From the NCBI GenBank assembly GCA_003176075.1, contig PSRN01000177.1, positions 1 through 23,066 on the forward strand: a DNA stretch of 23,066 bases, given 5' to 3'. Positions within the stretch are counted from its first letter, which is position 1, and each line of letters starts with the position of its first letter. Shown piece by piece: positions 1 through 7,520 of this stretch. Below the pieces are notes generated by a model, which did no database searches, was not told where the DNA came from, and worked only from the letters and a program-made list of their open reading frames with translations. Position numbers and translations under genes: made by a program. Source of the DNA: Bdellovibrio sp. (GTDB lineage: Bacteria > Bdellovibrionota > Bdellovibrionia > Bdellovibrionales > Bdellovibrionaceae).

Positions 1-1884
1 ATCATCCGCGACGAAGTCCAGAGAATGATGGCCAGCGTAGCCAAGCTGTACTCGCAAACCTTGCTGCCGGAGCTGCGCAAGAACAAGATTCACTTGCTCG
101 CCGCGAGCGAGCTCAGCGAAGCGGAGAAAGAATGGGCGAAGCAGTACTTTAAGAAAAACGTCTTCCCAGTCCTCACTCCCTTGGCGGTGGATCCGGGGCA
201 CCCCTTTCCGTTTATCTCCAATCTTTCGACCTCCCTGGGGCTCACCCTTCGCCACCCCTCACCCGTGGCGTCTGCGGAAACTTTTTTTGCCCGGGTCAAG
301 ATCCCGCAAGTCTTGCCCCCGTGGGTTCGTTTGGAGACCGGCGATCCTGTGGGCGTGAACGGCGCCGCCCAAGGCGGTGGAGTTTATCGCTTTGTCAGTT
401 TGATGGATATTGTGCGCGAAAATCTGGCCTCCCTTTTTCCCGCCATGGAAGTCGTCGACGTCATGGCCTTTCGCGTGACCCGTAACGCCGAGGTCTCGCA
501 TGACGAGGAGGACGCCGAAGATCTGGTGGAACTCATCGAGGAAGAGCTGCGCCTGCGGCGATTCGCCGAAGTCGTGCGCTTGGTGCATGGCCCCCACCCT
601 AACGCTGAAATCATGAGGGTGTTGTTGGGCGCTCTCGAATTGTCCCCCGATGATGTCTACGAGCACGCTGAGTTGCTTGATTACACCTCTTTTGGACCGA
701 TTCTGGATTTGCCTTTTCCCGATTTGAAATTTCCCGCTTGGACACCGGTCATTCCGCCGCAATTTATCGACAGTGACGGTGAGGCCTTTTTCTCAAGTCT
801 TCGTTTGTCCGATCATTTGGTCCATCATCCTTATGAGAGCTTTTCAGGCACGGTTGAAAAGATGATCCGGCTGGCCAGCGAGGATCCCAAGGTTCTGGCC
901 ATCAAGATGACGCTGTACCGGATGGGCGACAACAACGCCTTTGTCAAATCCCTGATCGCAGCCGCCGAGAAAGGAAAACAGGTCGTCTGCCTGGTCGAAG
1001 TGAAGGCCCGCTTTGATGAGGAGAGGAATCTTTTCTGGGCCCAGGAACTGGAGAATGCCGGCGTGCACGTGGTTTATGGAATCATGGGGCTCAAAACCCA
1101 TGCCAAGACAGCGTTGGTCGTACGTCGCGAAGCTGATGGCCTTCGCTGTTACGCTCATTTCGGCACGGGAAATTACAATTCGACGACCTCGCGCCTCTAC
1201 ACGGACCTGGGTCTGCTCACCACCCATCCGGAGCTCACCGAGGATCTGGTTGAATTTTTTCATTACCTCACGGGTCGTTCGCTCAAGCAGGAGTATCGCC
1301 GGCTGTTGATTGCTCCGGTGAATATGTTTTCCCGCTTCCGCTCGCTGATTGATCGAGAGGCTGAACTGGCCAAGGCCGGCAAGCCGGCCGCGATTTTTGC
1401 CAAAATGAATAACATGGAAGAGAACGACATCGGGCTCAGTTTGTACCGGGCGAGCCAAGCCGGCGTTCCCATAGATCTCGTCGTCCGTGGTTTTTGCTCG
1501 CTGCGACCCGGGCTGCCGAAATTGAGCGAGAATCTGCGGGTCTTTTCCGTCGTTGGCCGCTACCTGGAGCACGGTCGGCTGTTTTATTTTCGCAATGGGG
1601 CCGAAGACCCCATTGACGGTGAATTTTTCATCGGCTCCGCCGATTGGATGTACCGCAATTTGCACGGGCGAGTGGAATGCGTGGTCCCTATCCTGGGTCG
1701 CGCGCAACGAGAGAAAATTTGGGAGTTGATTCAACTCCACCTCAACGATCGGCGGCAAACCTGGGACATGAAGGGTGATGGGAGTTATATTCAACGCCAG
1801 CAGGATGAGGTCGGAATTCAACAGACATTGATGAACATGACAAAGCTTCGCGCGGTTCAGCTTGAAGAGGAGGCTCCAACATGA
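1..1884 (+). CDS. ppk1: Polyphosphate kinase 1 (5'-truncated by window edge)
   Basis: PPK1 reversibly transfers the terminal phosphate of ATP onto inorganic polyphosphate. The frame is open from base 1, and the first ATG (base 25) is internal. About 627 residues are visible against roughly 690-720 for the family, so only part of the N-terminal domain is missing. Early sequence carries the family segment VFPVLTPLAVDPGHPFPFIS. The first catalytic histidine lies in LKTHAK (codon at 1099-1101), shortly before the HFGTGNYN motif. The second lies in YLEHGR (codon at 1570-1572). These match the His435 and His592 regions of the E. coli enzyme from memory. The stop overlaps the next start as ATGA, so ppk1 and sixA are probably translationally coupled. 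Nothing suggests inactivation. Confidence 0.97.
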   Translation: MIRDEVQRMMASVAKLYSQTLLPELRKNKIHLLAASELSEAEKEWAKQYFKKNVFPVLTPLAVDPGHPFPFISNLSTSLGLTLRHPSPVASAETFFARVKIPQVLPPWVRLETGDPVGVNGAAQGGGVYRFVSLMDIVRENLASLFPAMEVVDVMAFRVTRNAEVSHDEEDAEDLVELIEEELRLRRFAEVVRLVHGPHPNAEIMRVLLGALELSPDDVYEHAELLDYTSFGPILDLPFPDLKFPAWTPVIPPQFIDSDGEAFFSSLRLSDHLVHHPYESFSGTVEKMIRLASEDPKVLAIKMTLYRMGDNNAFVKSLIAAAEKGKQVVCLVEVKARFDEERNLFWAQELENAGVHVVYGIMGLKTHAKTALVVRREADGLRCYAHFGTGNYNSTTSRLYTDLGLLTTHPELTEDLVEFFHYLTGRSLKQEYRRLLIAPVNMFSRFRSLIDREAELAKAGKPAAIFAKMNNMEENDIGLSLYRASQAGVPIDLVVRGFCSLRPGLPKLSENLRVFSVVGRYLEHGRLFYFRNGAEDPIDGEFFIGSADWMYRNLHGRVECVVPILGRAQREKIWELIQLHLNDRRQTWDMKGDGSYIQRQQDEVGIQQTLMNMTKLRAVQLEEEAPT

Positions 1885-2381
1885 AACTGGTACTCTTTCG
1901 TCACGGACTGGCCATGGAGAGGGAAGAAGCCATGGAAAAGAGAATCGACGACTCGATGCGGCCTCTGACTGACAAGGGTCGGGAGCGATCACGAAGGATG
2001 GGGAAGGTGGTTTTGGAGATCGCCGAAGAGTTCGATGTCCTGGTGTCTTCGCCCCTGTTGCGGGCGAAGCAAACCGCCGCTGTTCTGCGCGAAGTGATTC
2101 CTTTTCCGCAGTCGATGGAATGCGCCGAGCTGGTTCCCGGTTCCCCGCCCGAAGCTTTCGCCCGCTGGCTGTCCTCCGCCGTGCCGAGGGCGACCAGCGT
2201 GTTGGCGGTGGGACACGAGCCTCAACTCAGCACTTTTGCCAGCTGGGCCCTCGCTGGTTGTGTTGAAACGTTCATCGATCTCAAAAAAAGCGGCGCCCTT
2301 GGATTGGAACTGGAGAGCTTTGACACTGTGGCATCGCAAACGGCCGAGCTGAAATGGCTTTTGCCGCCCCGGTTGTTTTAA
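1881..2381 (+). CDS. sixA: SixA-type phosphohistidine phosphatase
   Basis: A 166-residue histidine-phosphatase-superfamily protein, the usual size for SixA, which removes phosphate from phosphohistidine in signalling or PTS proteins. The phospho-acceptor motif LFRHG puts His8 near the N-terminus. SSPLLRAKQTA (Arg61) and VGHEPQLS (His112) supply the other expected catalytic residues. The ATG overlaps the ppk1 stop by 4 bp, and an AGGAGG ribosome-binding site lies inside the ppk1 end, so the start is secure. Adjacency to a kinase that works through a phosphohistidine intermediate is suggestive. Whether SixA acts on PPK1, on a phosphorelay protein or elsewhere cannot be told from sequence. Confidence 0.92.
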   Translation: MKLVLFRHGLAMEREEAMEKRIDDSMRPLTDKGRERSRRMGKVVLEIAEEFDVLVSSPLLRAKQTAAVLREVIPFPQSMECAELVPGSPPEAFARWLSSAVPRATSVLAVGHEPQLSTFASWALAGCVETFIDLKKSGALGLELESFDTVASQTAELKWLLPPRLF

Positions 2382-2477
2382 GGTTGGTGGTTGAACCGAC
2401 ACTTTGCATAGAATCACCCTCTTTTTGGGGCCCCTTGTAAGTACCATTAGGAATAGATTCTTTGATTGAGATTGAAT

Positions 2478-2531
2478 ATGAAATGGATCTTTTTGGTTTC
2501 CGCCTTAATGGCCGGCGCCAAGGCGAAGTGA
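2478..2531 (+). pseudogene. Possible truncated secreted-protein start (17 codons)
   Basis: ATG at 2478 opens a 17-codon frame, MKWIFLVSALMAGAKAK, ending in TGA. It reads like the first part of a signal peptide: Lys, then a hydrophobic core, then small residues. The stop lies 2 bp before the end of the leftward antitoxin gene, so the frame may be the stub of an exported-protein gene cut by arrival of the toxin-antitoxin pair. There is no strong ribosome-binding site and no matching C-terminal part is visible. Chance is a real alternative. Confidence 0.25.
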
Positions 2532-2533
2532 AC

Positions 2534-2893
2534 CTATGCGGCTAAAATAATCTCTGAATATTTAGCTTGAGGCTCGGCTGATCTGCGAGGACCAGCGTCC
2601 TTAAGGTCAATGAGTCCGAAGTCCGCGAGTAGTTTTACATCCTGATGAACATTTTTGAAGTCCCGCTTAATCATTCGGGCTAGTTCCTGAATGGATTTTG
2701 GTTTTCCTCTACGAATCGCACTCAAGAGTTCGAGCCTTGTGCCAGAAATAACTCTGCCAAGGGTTTCAAAGTCAGGAAAACTAATGATAGTGACATTCTT
2801 ATATTTTTTGGATGGCTTGCTTAATTCGGAAAAACCCCGATCAATCGCCTTGCTCGTCGATTCTACAACTAATAGAACTCTTTTACTCTTCAT
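2534..2893 (-). CDS. Winged-helix antitoxin/regulator (HVO_A0114-like), partner of DUF6516 toxin
   Basis: A 119-residue leftward gene. The middle reads FETLGRVISGTRLELLSAI, then a helix-turn-helix stretch, SIQELARMIKRDFKNVHQDV, then KLLADFGLIDL. This is the pattern of HVO_A0114-type (MarR/ArsR-like) winged-helix proteins that accompany DUF6516 genes. It starts inside the last codons of the upstream toxin gene (11-bp overlap), so the two are co-transcribed in toxin-first order. Inferred role: neutralise the toxin and, alone or with it, repress the operon through the palindrome at 3187-3210. The short N-terminal segment MKSKRVLLVVES may form a strand for dimerisation or toxin contact. Family assignment is from recalled motifs. 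Confidence 0.7.
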   Translation of the reverse strand: MKSKRVLLVVESTSKAIDRGFSELSKPSKKYKNVTIISFPDFETLGRVISGTRLELLSAIRRGKPKSIQELARMIKRDFKNVHQDVKLLADFGLIDLKDAGPRRSAEPQAKYSEIILAA

Positions 2894-3188
2894 AGATATA
2901 GCCAGCCTTTCTGATCATCGCCTCAACGTCAGTTTTTAATTCTCTTATTCCGCGAAAGACATAACCAACTTCTTGATCGCCGATATGAAGGTGCGGGCCT
3001 TTTGGCTTATGATTGTCAAAACCAAATATGGTTTCACCGCTCTCTGATAACCAAGCACGATACTTTATCCCTTCGGGATAGTGCGTGCTGACAGGCACCT
3101 GAAATATGGCAATCTCGAAAATCCCCAGTGATTTGCTGGATTCGTGTCTCAAAACAGTTTTTTGCCGAAATATCTCGACCGCTTTCAC
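2883..3188 (-). CDS. DUF6516 / TumE-family putative toxin
   Basis: A 101-residue leftward gene matching small DUF6516 (TumE-type) proteins: a beta-rich N-terminal half, the segment FGFDNHKPKGPHLHIGDQE in the middle, and a helical C-terminus ending KAGYIYEE. The DNHK and GPHLH histidines are the most likely functional residues. The start is GTG at 3188. An in-frame stop lies four codons upstream (TAA, then three sense codons), so no longer form exists. No Shine-Dalgarno sequence precedes it; the predicted promoter places the transcript start within a few bases of the GTG, implying a nearly leaderless mRNA. The pair sits between sixA and ppx and is richer in A+T than its neighbours, consistent with acquisition. 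Toxicity is inferred from family and arrangement. Confidence 0.7.
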   Translation of the reverse strand: MKAVEIFRQKTVLRHESSKSLGIFEIAIFQVPVSTHYPEGIKYRAWLSESGETIFGFDNHKPKGPHLHIGDQEVGYVFRGIRELKTDVEAMIRKAGYIYEE

Positions 3189-3225
3189 TGATGGTTTTTA
3201 TACCATCAGTTTAAATCAGAATCAA
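3187..3225 (-). promoter_or_regulatory. Promoter with overlapping operator palindrome for the toxin-antitoxin operon
   Basis: Reading leftward there is a -35 TTGATT (3220-3225), a 17-bp spacer and a -10 TATAAA (3197-3202). The -10 sits exactly between perfect 8-bp inverted arms, ACTGATGG (3187-3194) and CCATCAGT (3203-3210). The arms overlap the first bases of the toxin GTG. A bound repressor would cover the -10, the transcription start and the start codon, which fits autoregulation by the antitoxin. Confidence 0.65.
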
Positions 3226-3293
3226 GAGGCATAACACTTGAAAATGTCCTTTTCTAAGCTAAAGGGTAACCGTCGAAATCCTTCGAGAATGCC

Positions 3294-4391
3294 CTAACAC
3301 CTTAGAGATGCGTAGGACTCGGGACAGGCTCTAGTTGGTTTGATGGCGCCTGATGGGTTCACTGCATTCGCAGTGTTCACTTTGTTCGCTGAAAGTGAAG
3401 AACCCTTTGCCGATCCCGAAGGGCTCGCTGGGCCGTTGGAAGGGGGCGAGCCAACGAACTTGCCGGTCTGTTCAAGCATGGACCAGAGGATTCCATCCTT
3501 CAAACCCACATAAGGGATCACCAACCGGTGAATGGAAGCTTGTCGCAGGACCACCTGGACCACCAGGCTGGCGGGGATGATGACATCGGCACGGTCGGGC
3601 CGAAGCCCCAGCCGCTGCACCCGGTCTTTCAATGAAACTTGCTGCAATTTTCGAATGAGATTTTCAAGTTCGACGTCAGTCATCTCCGTGCGCGAGCCTT
3701 TGTCAAGGAGGACGGGTTTCAACTTTCCAAGGGTCTCCAGATTGCCGCCGGTGCCAATGGCGAAATCAACGCGCGGACTGGTGCCATTCCACAGGAACTG
3801 GCTCAAGGGGCGGATGAAGTCACCAATGATCAGATTCATATGTTCTTCGTGGAAGTTCCGCTTCTTCATCAGTTTGAGCGAGCGAACCGTGCCAAAGGGA
3901 AAGCTTTGCGAGCGTTCAATTTTTCCTTCCTGTGAAACGGTGAGTTCGACGCTCCCGCCACCCACGTCGACCAGAAGGGCCCTCGCATTGTCGATACGCA
4001 CTTGGCGGGAAACTGCCTGATGAATCAGCTCGGCTTCTTTTGTGCCGTCAATGATCTCAATTTGAATTCCGCTCTTTCGCCGCATCAATTCAACAAAATG
4101 GATTTGATTCTTGGCCTCACGCAGGGCACTCGTCCCGACCGCCTGGAGGCTTTGCACGCCGTGTTTCTTGCTGAGCTGACTGAACTTCATGAAAGCCTGG
4201 ACGGAAGCTTTCAAGTTCTTGCCGCTGATTTTACCTGACTCGAAAACATCATTTCCCAAACGGATGGGCATGCGATACTTTCGCACCGGAACGAATTTTA
4301 CCTGGCCCGATGATTCGGCAACTTCGGCGATGATCATCCGAATCGCGTTGCTGCCAATATCGATCGCCGCCAATGTTCTCTTGTCACCCAT
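3294..4391 (-). CDS. ppx: Ppx/GppA-family exopolyphosphatase, short form with low-complexity tail
   Basis: Predicted to release phosphate from polyphosphate ends (Ppx) and/or hydrolyse pppGpp (GppA). The actin-like fold motifs are clear: phosphate-1 loop AIDIGSNAIRM (9-19), IDGTKEAELI with probable catalytic Glu119, phosphate-2 loop VDVGGGSVEL (141-150) and GTGGNLETL (213-221). VGLKDGILWSML ends the core near residue 306. The C-terminal HD-like domains of the 500-residue E. coli enzymes are absent, as in many short family members. A Ser/Ala/Pro/Asn-rich tail of about 55 residues follows, encoded over two tandem hairpins. The gene points away from the porin gene across only 25 bp. Nearby ppk1 supports a polyphosphate role; Ppx versus GppA activity cannot be separated. 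Confidence 0.88.
   Translation of the reverse strand: MGDKRTLAAIDIGSNAIRMIIAEVAESSGQVKFVPVRKYRMPIRLGNDVFESGKISGKNLKASVQAFMKFSQLSKKHGVQSLQAVGTSALREAKNQIHFVELMRRKSGIQIEIIDGTKEAELIHQAVSRQVRIDNARALLVDVGGGSVELTVSQEGKIERSQSFPFGTVRSLKLMKKRNFHEEHMNLIIGDFIRPLSQFLWNGTSPRVDFAIGTGGNLETLGKLKPVLLDKGSRTEMTDVELENLIRKLQQVSLKDRVQRLGLRPDRADVIIPASLVVQVVLRQASIHRLVIPYVGLKDGILWSMLEQTGKFVGSPPSNGPASPSGSAKGSSLSANKVNTANAVNPSGAIKPTRACPESYASLRC
3360..3399. repeat. Two tandem hairpins in the ppx tail
   Basis: Hairpin 1 is CACTGC-ATTC-GCAGTG (3360-3375). Hairpin 2 is TTCACTTT, 8-nt loop, AAAGTGAA (3376-3399). They abut, and both lie in the part of ppx that codes for the low-complexity C-terminal tail. They are not followed by a T-run on either strand, so they are not typical intrinsic terminators. 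They may be a small palindromic repeat that was read through, lengthening the protein. Confidence 0.6.
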
Positions 4392-4416
4392 AATGTATAC
4401 GAGTTAGCCTAAAATA

Positions 4417-5673
4417 ATGCACTGGAGTGGCAAGATATTTTTCCGCCGAGCGTGTTTTTTTGCGCTTTCATGTGCGGCGGCCTCTGGACCCTCTTGGGGG
4501 GCCGAGTCGGTGAAACCGGCAGAGCCGGTTAAAGCCGAGCCGGTTAAGGCGGAGTCGGTTAAGGAGTCGGCTGAGGAGTCCACCGCCAAAAAGTGGAAAT
4601 TTGAAGGCGAAGTCGTCGCCGATCTCCGCTACGATCAAAAACCTTCGGGCGTCAATGGCAACACGCAATTTGAAATTCCATTTCTGGGTTTGCGGCTGCA
4701 AAAGGATTTCACTGAGAAAAGCAGCTTTTGGGTGGAGTTGGACGGGGCTACGCCGACCCAAGGCACTGTGGCCACCAGCGGGTCTGCCACCGGCGGGTCA
4801 GCGGCTGGTGGTTCCGCGGCCGGCGAGGGTGCAACCAACGGGAACGCGACCGAGATTTTCCTGAACGAAGTGACTTACCGGACGGCGATTTCTCCCACCG
4901 GTGATTTGCAGCTGGGCCTTTTGATCTCCGACGTTTTCACCCGGCAGGAGAACTACTCACCCTTGCGCCGCCTTTTCGCGGAAATGGATTATCCGTTCGT
5001 AACCCAATCCTATTTGCCGGAATCCGATTATGGTTTTCGCATCCAGGGGACCATTTTTGAAAGCTGGTCCACCGGATTCTCGGTCACCAACGGTCAGGGG
5101 CGGGGTCAGGTGGGTCAGGGAACCTTCAAGGACATTGGAACGTGGTTTATCGGCGAGTGGAAAACGGCGGCCGAGCGGCAGTGGATGTTCATGATCACTT
5201 ACTTGCAAGGTGGTTATCAAAACATTGATCTCATTCAAGCCGTCAAGCAACGCGCCTCAATGTCGCTTTGGACCCAGGGGAAGCGGGGTGTGGGCGGCGT
5301 CGGCGCTCACGTGGAGTACCTGGTGGCTGATGACCCCGCCGACGCCATCTCCGGCAAGGTGGCGCAAGGGGTGGATTTGACGGATCTGTTGGGGCAGCGG
5401 GTGCATGCCCAGGGTTTTTCCGGGCATCTTAATTACGACTGGACGGGGCCCGAGGGGGAATGGTCAGCCTTCATCCGCTCCGACCGCTGGGAACCCGTCC
5501 GCGGTGACGGAGGGCGAGCCATTTCAAGCAGCAGCTTTGGACTAGCTCTGCAACCCCAGTCGGGACCCCAGTGGATTTTGTCCAACGCGGCCACGTCCTT
5601 TGGACCTCATCACAGCGTTTTAGCGCGTGATCAACAAAGCTGGAGGCTTTCTGTCTATCTCAAACTTGATTAG
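4417..5673 (+). CDS. Putative outer-membrane porin-like beta-barrel protein
   Basis: A 418-residue exported protein. Residues 1-29 form a signal peptide with a basic start (GKIFFRRA), a hydrophobic core and likely cleavage around SWGA-ES. A repetitive Pro/Val/Lys/Glu linker (PVKAEPVKAESVKE) follows. From about residue 50 the chain alternates in amphipathic strands rich in aromatic residues (KWKFEGEVVADLRYD, YGFRIQGTIFESWSTGFSV, HLNYDWTGPEGEWSAFIRSD) and ends WRLSVYLKLD, as expected of a barrel closing strand, though without the classic terminal Phe. A Gly/Ser/Ala-rich stretch near residues 120-145 is probably a surface loop or repeat expansion. Its place between ppx and the Pho genes allows a phosphate- or polyphosphate-selective porin, but no selectivity residues are recognised. 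The upstream gap to ppx is 25 bp and no strong Shine-Dalgarno site is visible. Confidence 0.7.
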   Translation: MHWSGKIFFRRACFFALSCAAASGPSWGAESVKPAEPVKAEPVKAESVKESAEESTAKKWKFEGEVVADLRYDQKPSGVNGNTQFEIPFLGLRLQKDFTEKSSFWVELDGATPTQGTVATSGSATGGSAAGGSAAGEGATNGNATEIFLNEVTYRTAISPTGDLQLGLLISDVFTRQENYSPLRRLFAEMDYPFVTQSYLPESDYGFRIQGTIFESWSTGFSVTNGQGRGQVGQGTFKDIGTWFIGEWKTAAERQWMFMITYLQGGYQNIDLIQAVKQRASMSLWTQGKRGVGGVGAHVEYLVADDPADAISGKVAQGVDLTDLLGQRVHAQGFSGHLNYDWTGPEGEWSAFIRSDRWEPVRGDGGRAISSSSFGLALQPQSGPQWILSNAATSFGPHHSVLARDQQSWRLSVYLKLD

Positions 5674-7456
5674 ATTCTACGAGGAGACTCCGTATTTTCA
5701 TTTTTCCGATCCGCGCGGCCGGCGGGCGATCCTGGGATTTTTGGCGCTGGTTCTTCTGATCATTTGGTCTCCGGTCTTTTCCAATCAGTTCATCATGTGG
5801 GACGACGATTTTAATCTTTATCAGAACCCCATTATTTTGAACGGCAGTTGGAAAAAGTTTTGGGAAGAGCCCTACATGGGTTTTTACATTCCTTTGACTT
5901 ACACGATCTGGGATATCCTGGCGTCGGTTTTTGGTCTGGCTTCGGCCTGGCCCTTCGCCCTGTTGAACGTGATCTTTCTTTTTGTGAACTCGGTTCTGAC
6001 CTTTCACTTTATTCGCTGGCTGCTTCGCTACCTTTATCCTCAAGTTAAGAAAAAGGCGATCTTTCCGCCGGAGGAGATCGACTGGGCGGCTTTTCTTGGC
6101 ACCCTGATTTTCGCCTTTCATCCTTTTCAAGTGGGCGCGGTCTCCTGGCATTCGGGGTTTCGCGATTTGATGTCCTATTTTTGGACGATGCTTTGCTTGA
6201 TCACTGTCTTGCGCAGCCAAAAACTGTTTCTCGCCTTCGTGTTTTTTGTGCTGTCCCTTCTCAGCAAACCTTCGTCGGTGACACTGTCGGTAACTTTGAT
6301 GTTCTTGGTTTATCTGTTGCCGGGCTTGCGCCGAAAATCGTGGAACGGGCTGATGGGGGCGATGCTGATTCTTGGGATTGCCTTTTCCATGTGGACCCAC
6401 GACATCCAGTCAAAATTCATGATTGGGCTGCAGTCAGCCGCCGTTCCGGACCGTCCTTTTATCATGGCTGACACGTTTGGATTTTACATCCGCCAATTCT
6501 TTGGTGGGGGACCCCTGTCGGCGGATTACGGCCGAACGCCACCGCGGGTCCTGGAATGGGGACTTTGGCGTGAGACCGTCCCTTGGCTCGTCGTGTGGTT
6601 GCTGGCCTTACCCTTGCTCTTTTGGAAGCGTTGGCGCGAGCTGATCTTATTTGCGGCCCTGTGGATTGTACCGATGGCCCCCACTTCGGGCGTGATCCCC
6701 TTCAATTATCAGAGGATTTCGAGTGTGGCGGACCATTATTTCATTCCCGCGCTGCCGGCCTTTGGTTTTCTGGCGGCCTTCCTCTATCTTTGGCCTCCCG
6801 CCTGGCTCAAGAACTGGCCGGCGCTCAAGAAGGTTCCCGTGCTCAACCACTTCTCCATCGCCTGGCTGATTTTCCCGGCGATGGTTGTTTGGGGAATGCA
6901 AACCCACCTTCGCATTCAGGACTGGCACGACAGCGAGACTTTTTTTCACTCGATCATCAATACCCATCCCTACAGCCACAGTGCCAACAATTACTTGGGA
7001 TATTTTGCCTTTGGCCGCGGCGATTGGAAGGAGGCGGAAAAGTATTTCCGCCAGGCCACGGCCAGTCTGCCGGTGTCGGCCATTTCCAGTGGCAATCTGG
7101 GCTATGCGCTTCTTCGACAAGGACGAAACGCCGAGGTGGTCGCCTATCTTCAAACCAAAGTCGTCGACCCCGATTTTATCGCCCAAAATATGGTTCATCA
7201 GCACGTCATCGCCGTCAATTACTTGGCCTTGGGACTGGCCCAGGCCAACCTTGGAAGGTTTGCCGAGGCTTTTCACAACATTTGCGAGATGTTTAAGTAC
7301 TCACCGCAGCCCAACGACGCCAAGGATGGATATGAAAACCTGGAGAGGTTGAAAAAGGTTCTCAATGGCAACGATCCGCAAATGAAACAAAGTCGGGCGC
7401 TTTCGACAGCGGAATCGACCACTTGCCCTTACCTGCAGAAGCCGCCGGCGCTTTAG
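5627..7456 (+). CDS. TMTC-like multipass glycosyltransferase with C-terminal TPR repeats
   Basis: Up to 609 residues, inner membrane. After the first membrane helix comes the acidic loop MWDDDFNLYQNPII, then HPFQVGAVSWHSGFRDLMSY, LLSKPSSVTLSVTL, PLSADYGRTPP and SGVIPFNYQRISSVADHYF. These blocks typify bacterial relatives of TMTC/PMT-type protein O-mannosyltransferases. The paired Asp in the first periplasmic loop are the likely catalytic or metal-binding residues. About nine or ten hydrophobic helices precede three or so TPR units (roughly residues 440-580, e.g. ANNYLGYFAFGRGDWKEAEKYFRQA). The start is uncertain: GTG 5627 lies 47 bp inside the porin gene with no ribosome-binding site, and TTG 5666 just before the porin stop is an alternative. 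GAGGAG at 5681 is not followed by a usable start. It probably glycosylates an envelope component; acceptor unknown. Confidence 0.82.
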   Translation: MINKAGGFLSISNLIRFYEETPYFHFSDPRGRRAILGFLALVLLIIWSPVFSNQFIMWDDDFNLYQNPIILNGSWKKFWEEPYMGFYIPLTYTIWDILASVFGLASAWPFALLNVIFLFVNSVLTFHFIRWLLRYLYPQVKKKAIFPPEEIDWAAFLGTLIFAFHPFQVGAVSWHSGFRDLMSYFWTMLCLITVLRSQKLFLAFVFFVLSLLSKPSSVTLSVTLMFLVYLLPGLRRKSWNGLMGAMLILGIAFSMWTHDIQSKFMIGLQSAAVPDRPFIMADTFGFYIRQFFGGGPLSADYGRTPPRVLEWGLWRETVPWLVVWLLALPLLFWKRWRELILFAALWIVPMAPTSGVIPFNYQRISSVADHYFIPALPAFGFLAAFLYLWPPAWLKNWPALKKVPVLNHFSIAWLIFPAMVVWGMQTHLRIQDWHDSETFFHSIINTHPYSHSANNYLGYFAFGRGDWKEAEKYFRQATASLPVSAISSGNLGYALLRQGRNAEVVAYLQTKVVDPDFIAQNMVHQHVIAVNYLALGLAQANLGRFAEAFHNICEMFKYSPQPNDAKDGYENLERLKKVLNGNDPQMKQSRALSTAESTTCPYLQKPPAL

Positions 7457-7472
7457 GGCCCTTTGACGGGCC
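7457..7472. terminator. Weak hairpin after the glycosyltransferase gene
   Basis: GGCCC-TTTGAC-GGGCC begins right after the stop codon. There is no T-run downstream, so any terminator function is doubtful. Confidence 0.25.
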
Positions 7473-7520
7473 ATTAACAAGACCTTAAAACGCCGGTCAA
7501 ACAGCGGTCAATCGCCACTG

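Noticed and set aside
844..1992. 382-codon minus-strand open frame opposite ppk1
   Set aside because: It is antisense to well-conserved PPK1 motifs, has no ribosome-binding site and encodes no recognisable domain.
5660..6400. 246-codon minus-strand open frame opposite the glycosyltransferase
   Set aside because: Extreme Gln/Lys/Arg/His composition typical of the complement of membrane-helix codons.
6583..7296. 237-codon plus-strand open frame inside the glycosyltransferase gene
   Set aside because: Different frame over conserved motifs and TPR repeats; composition is random-like.
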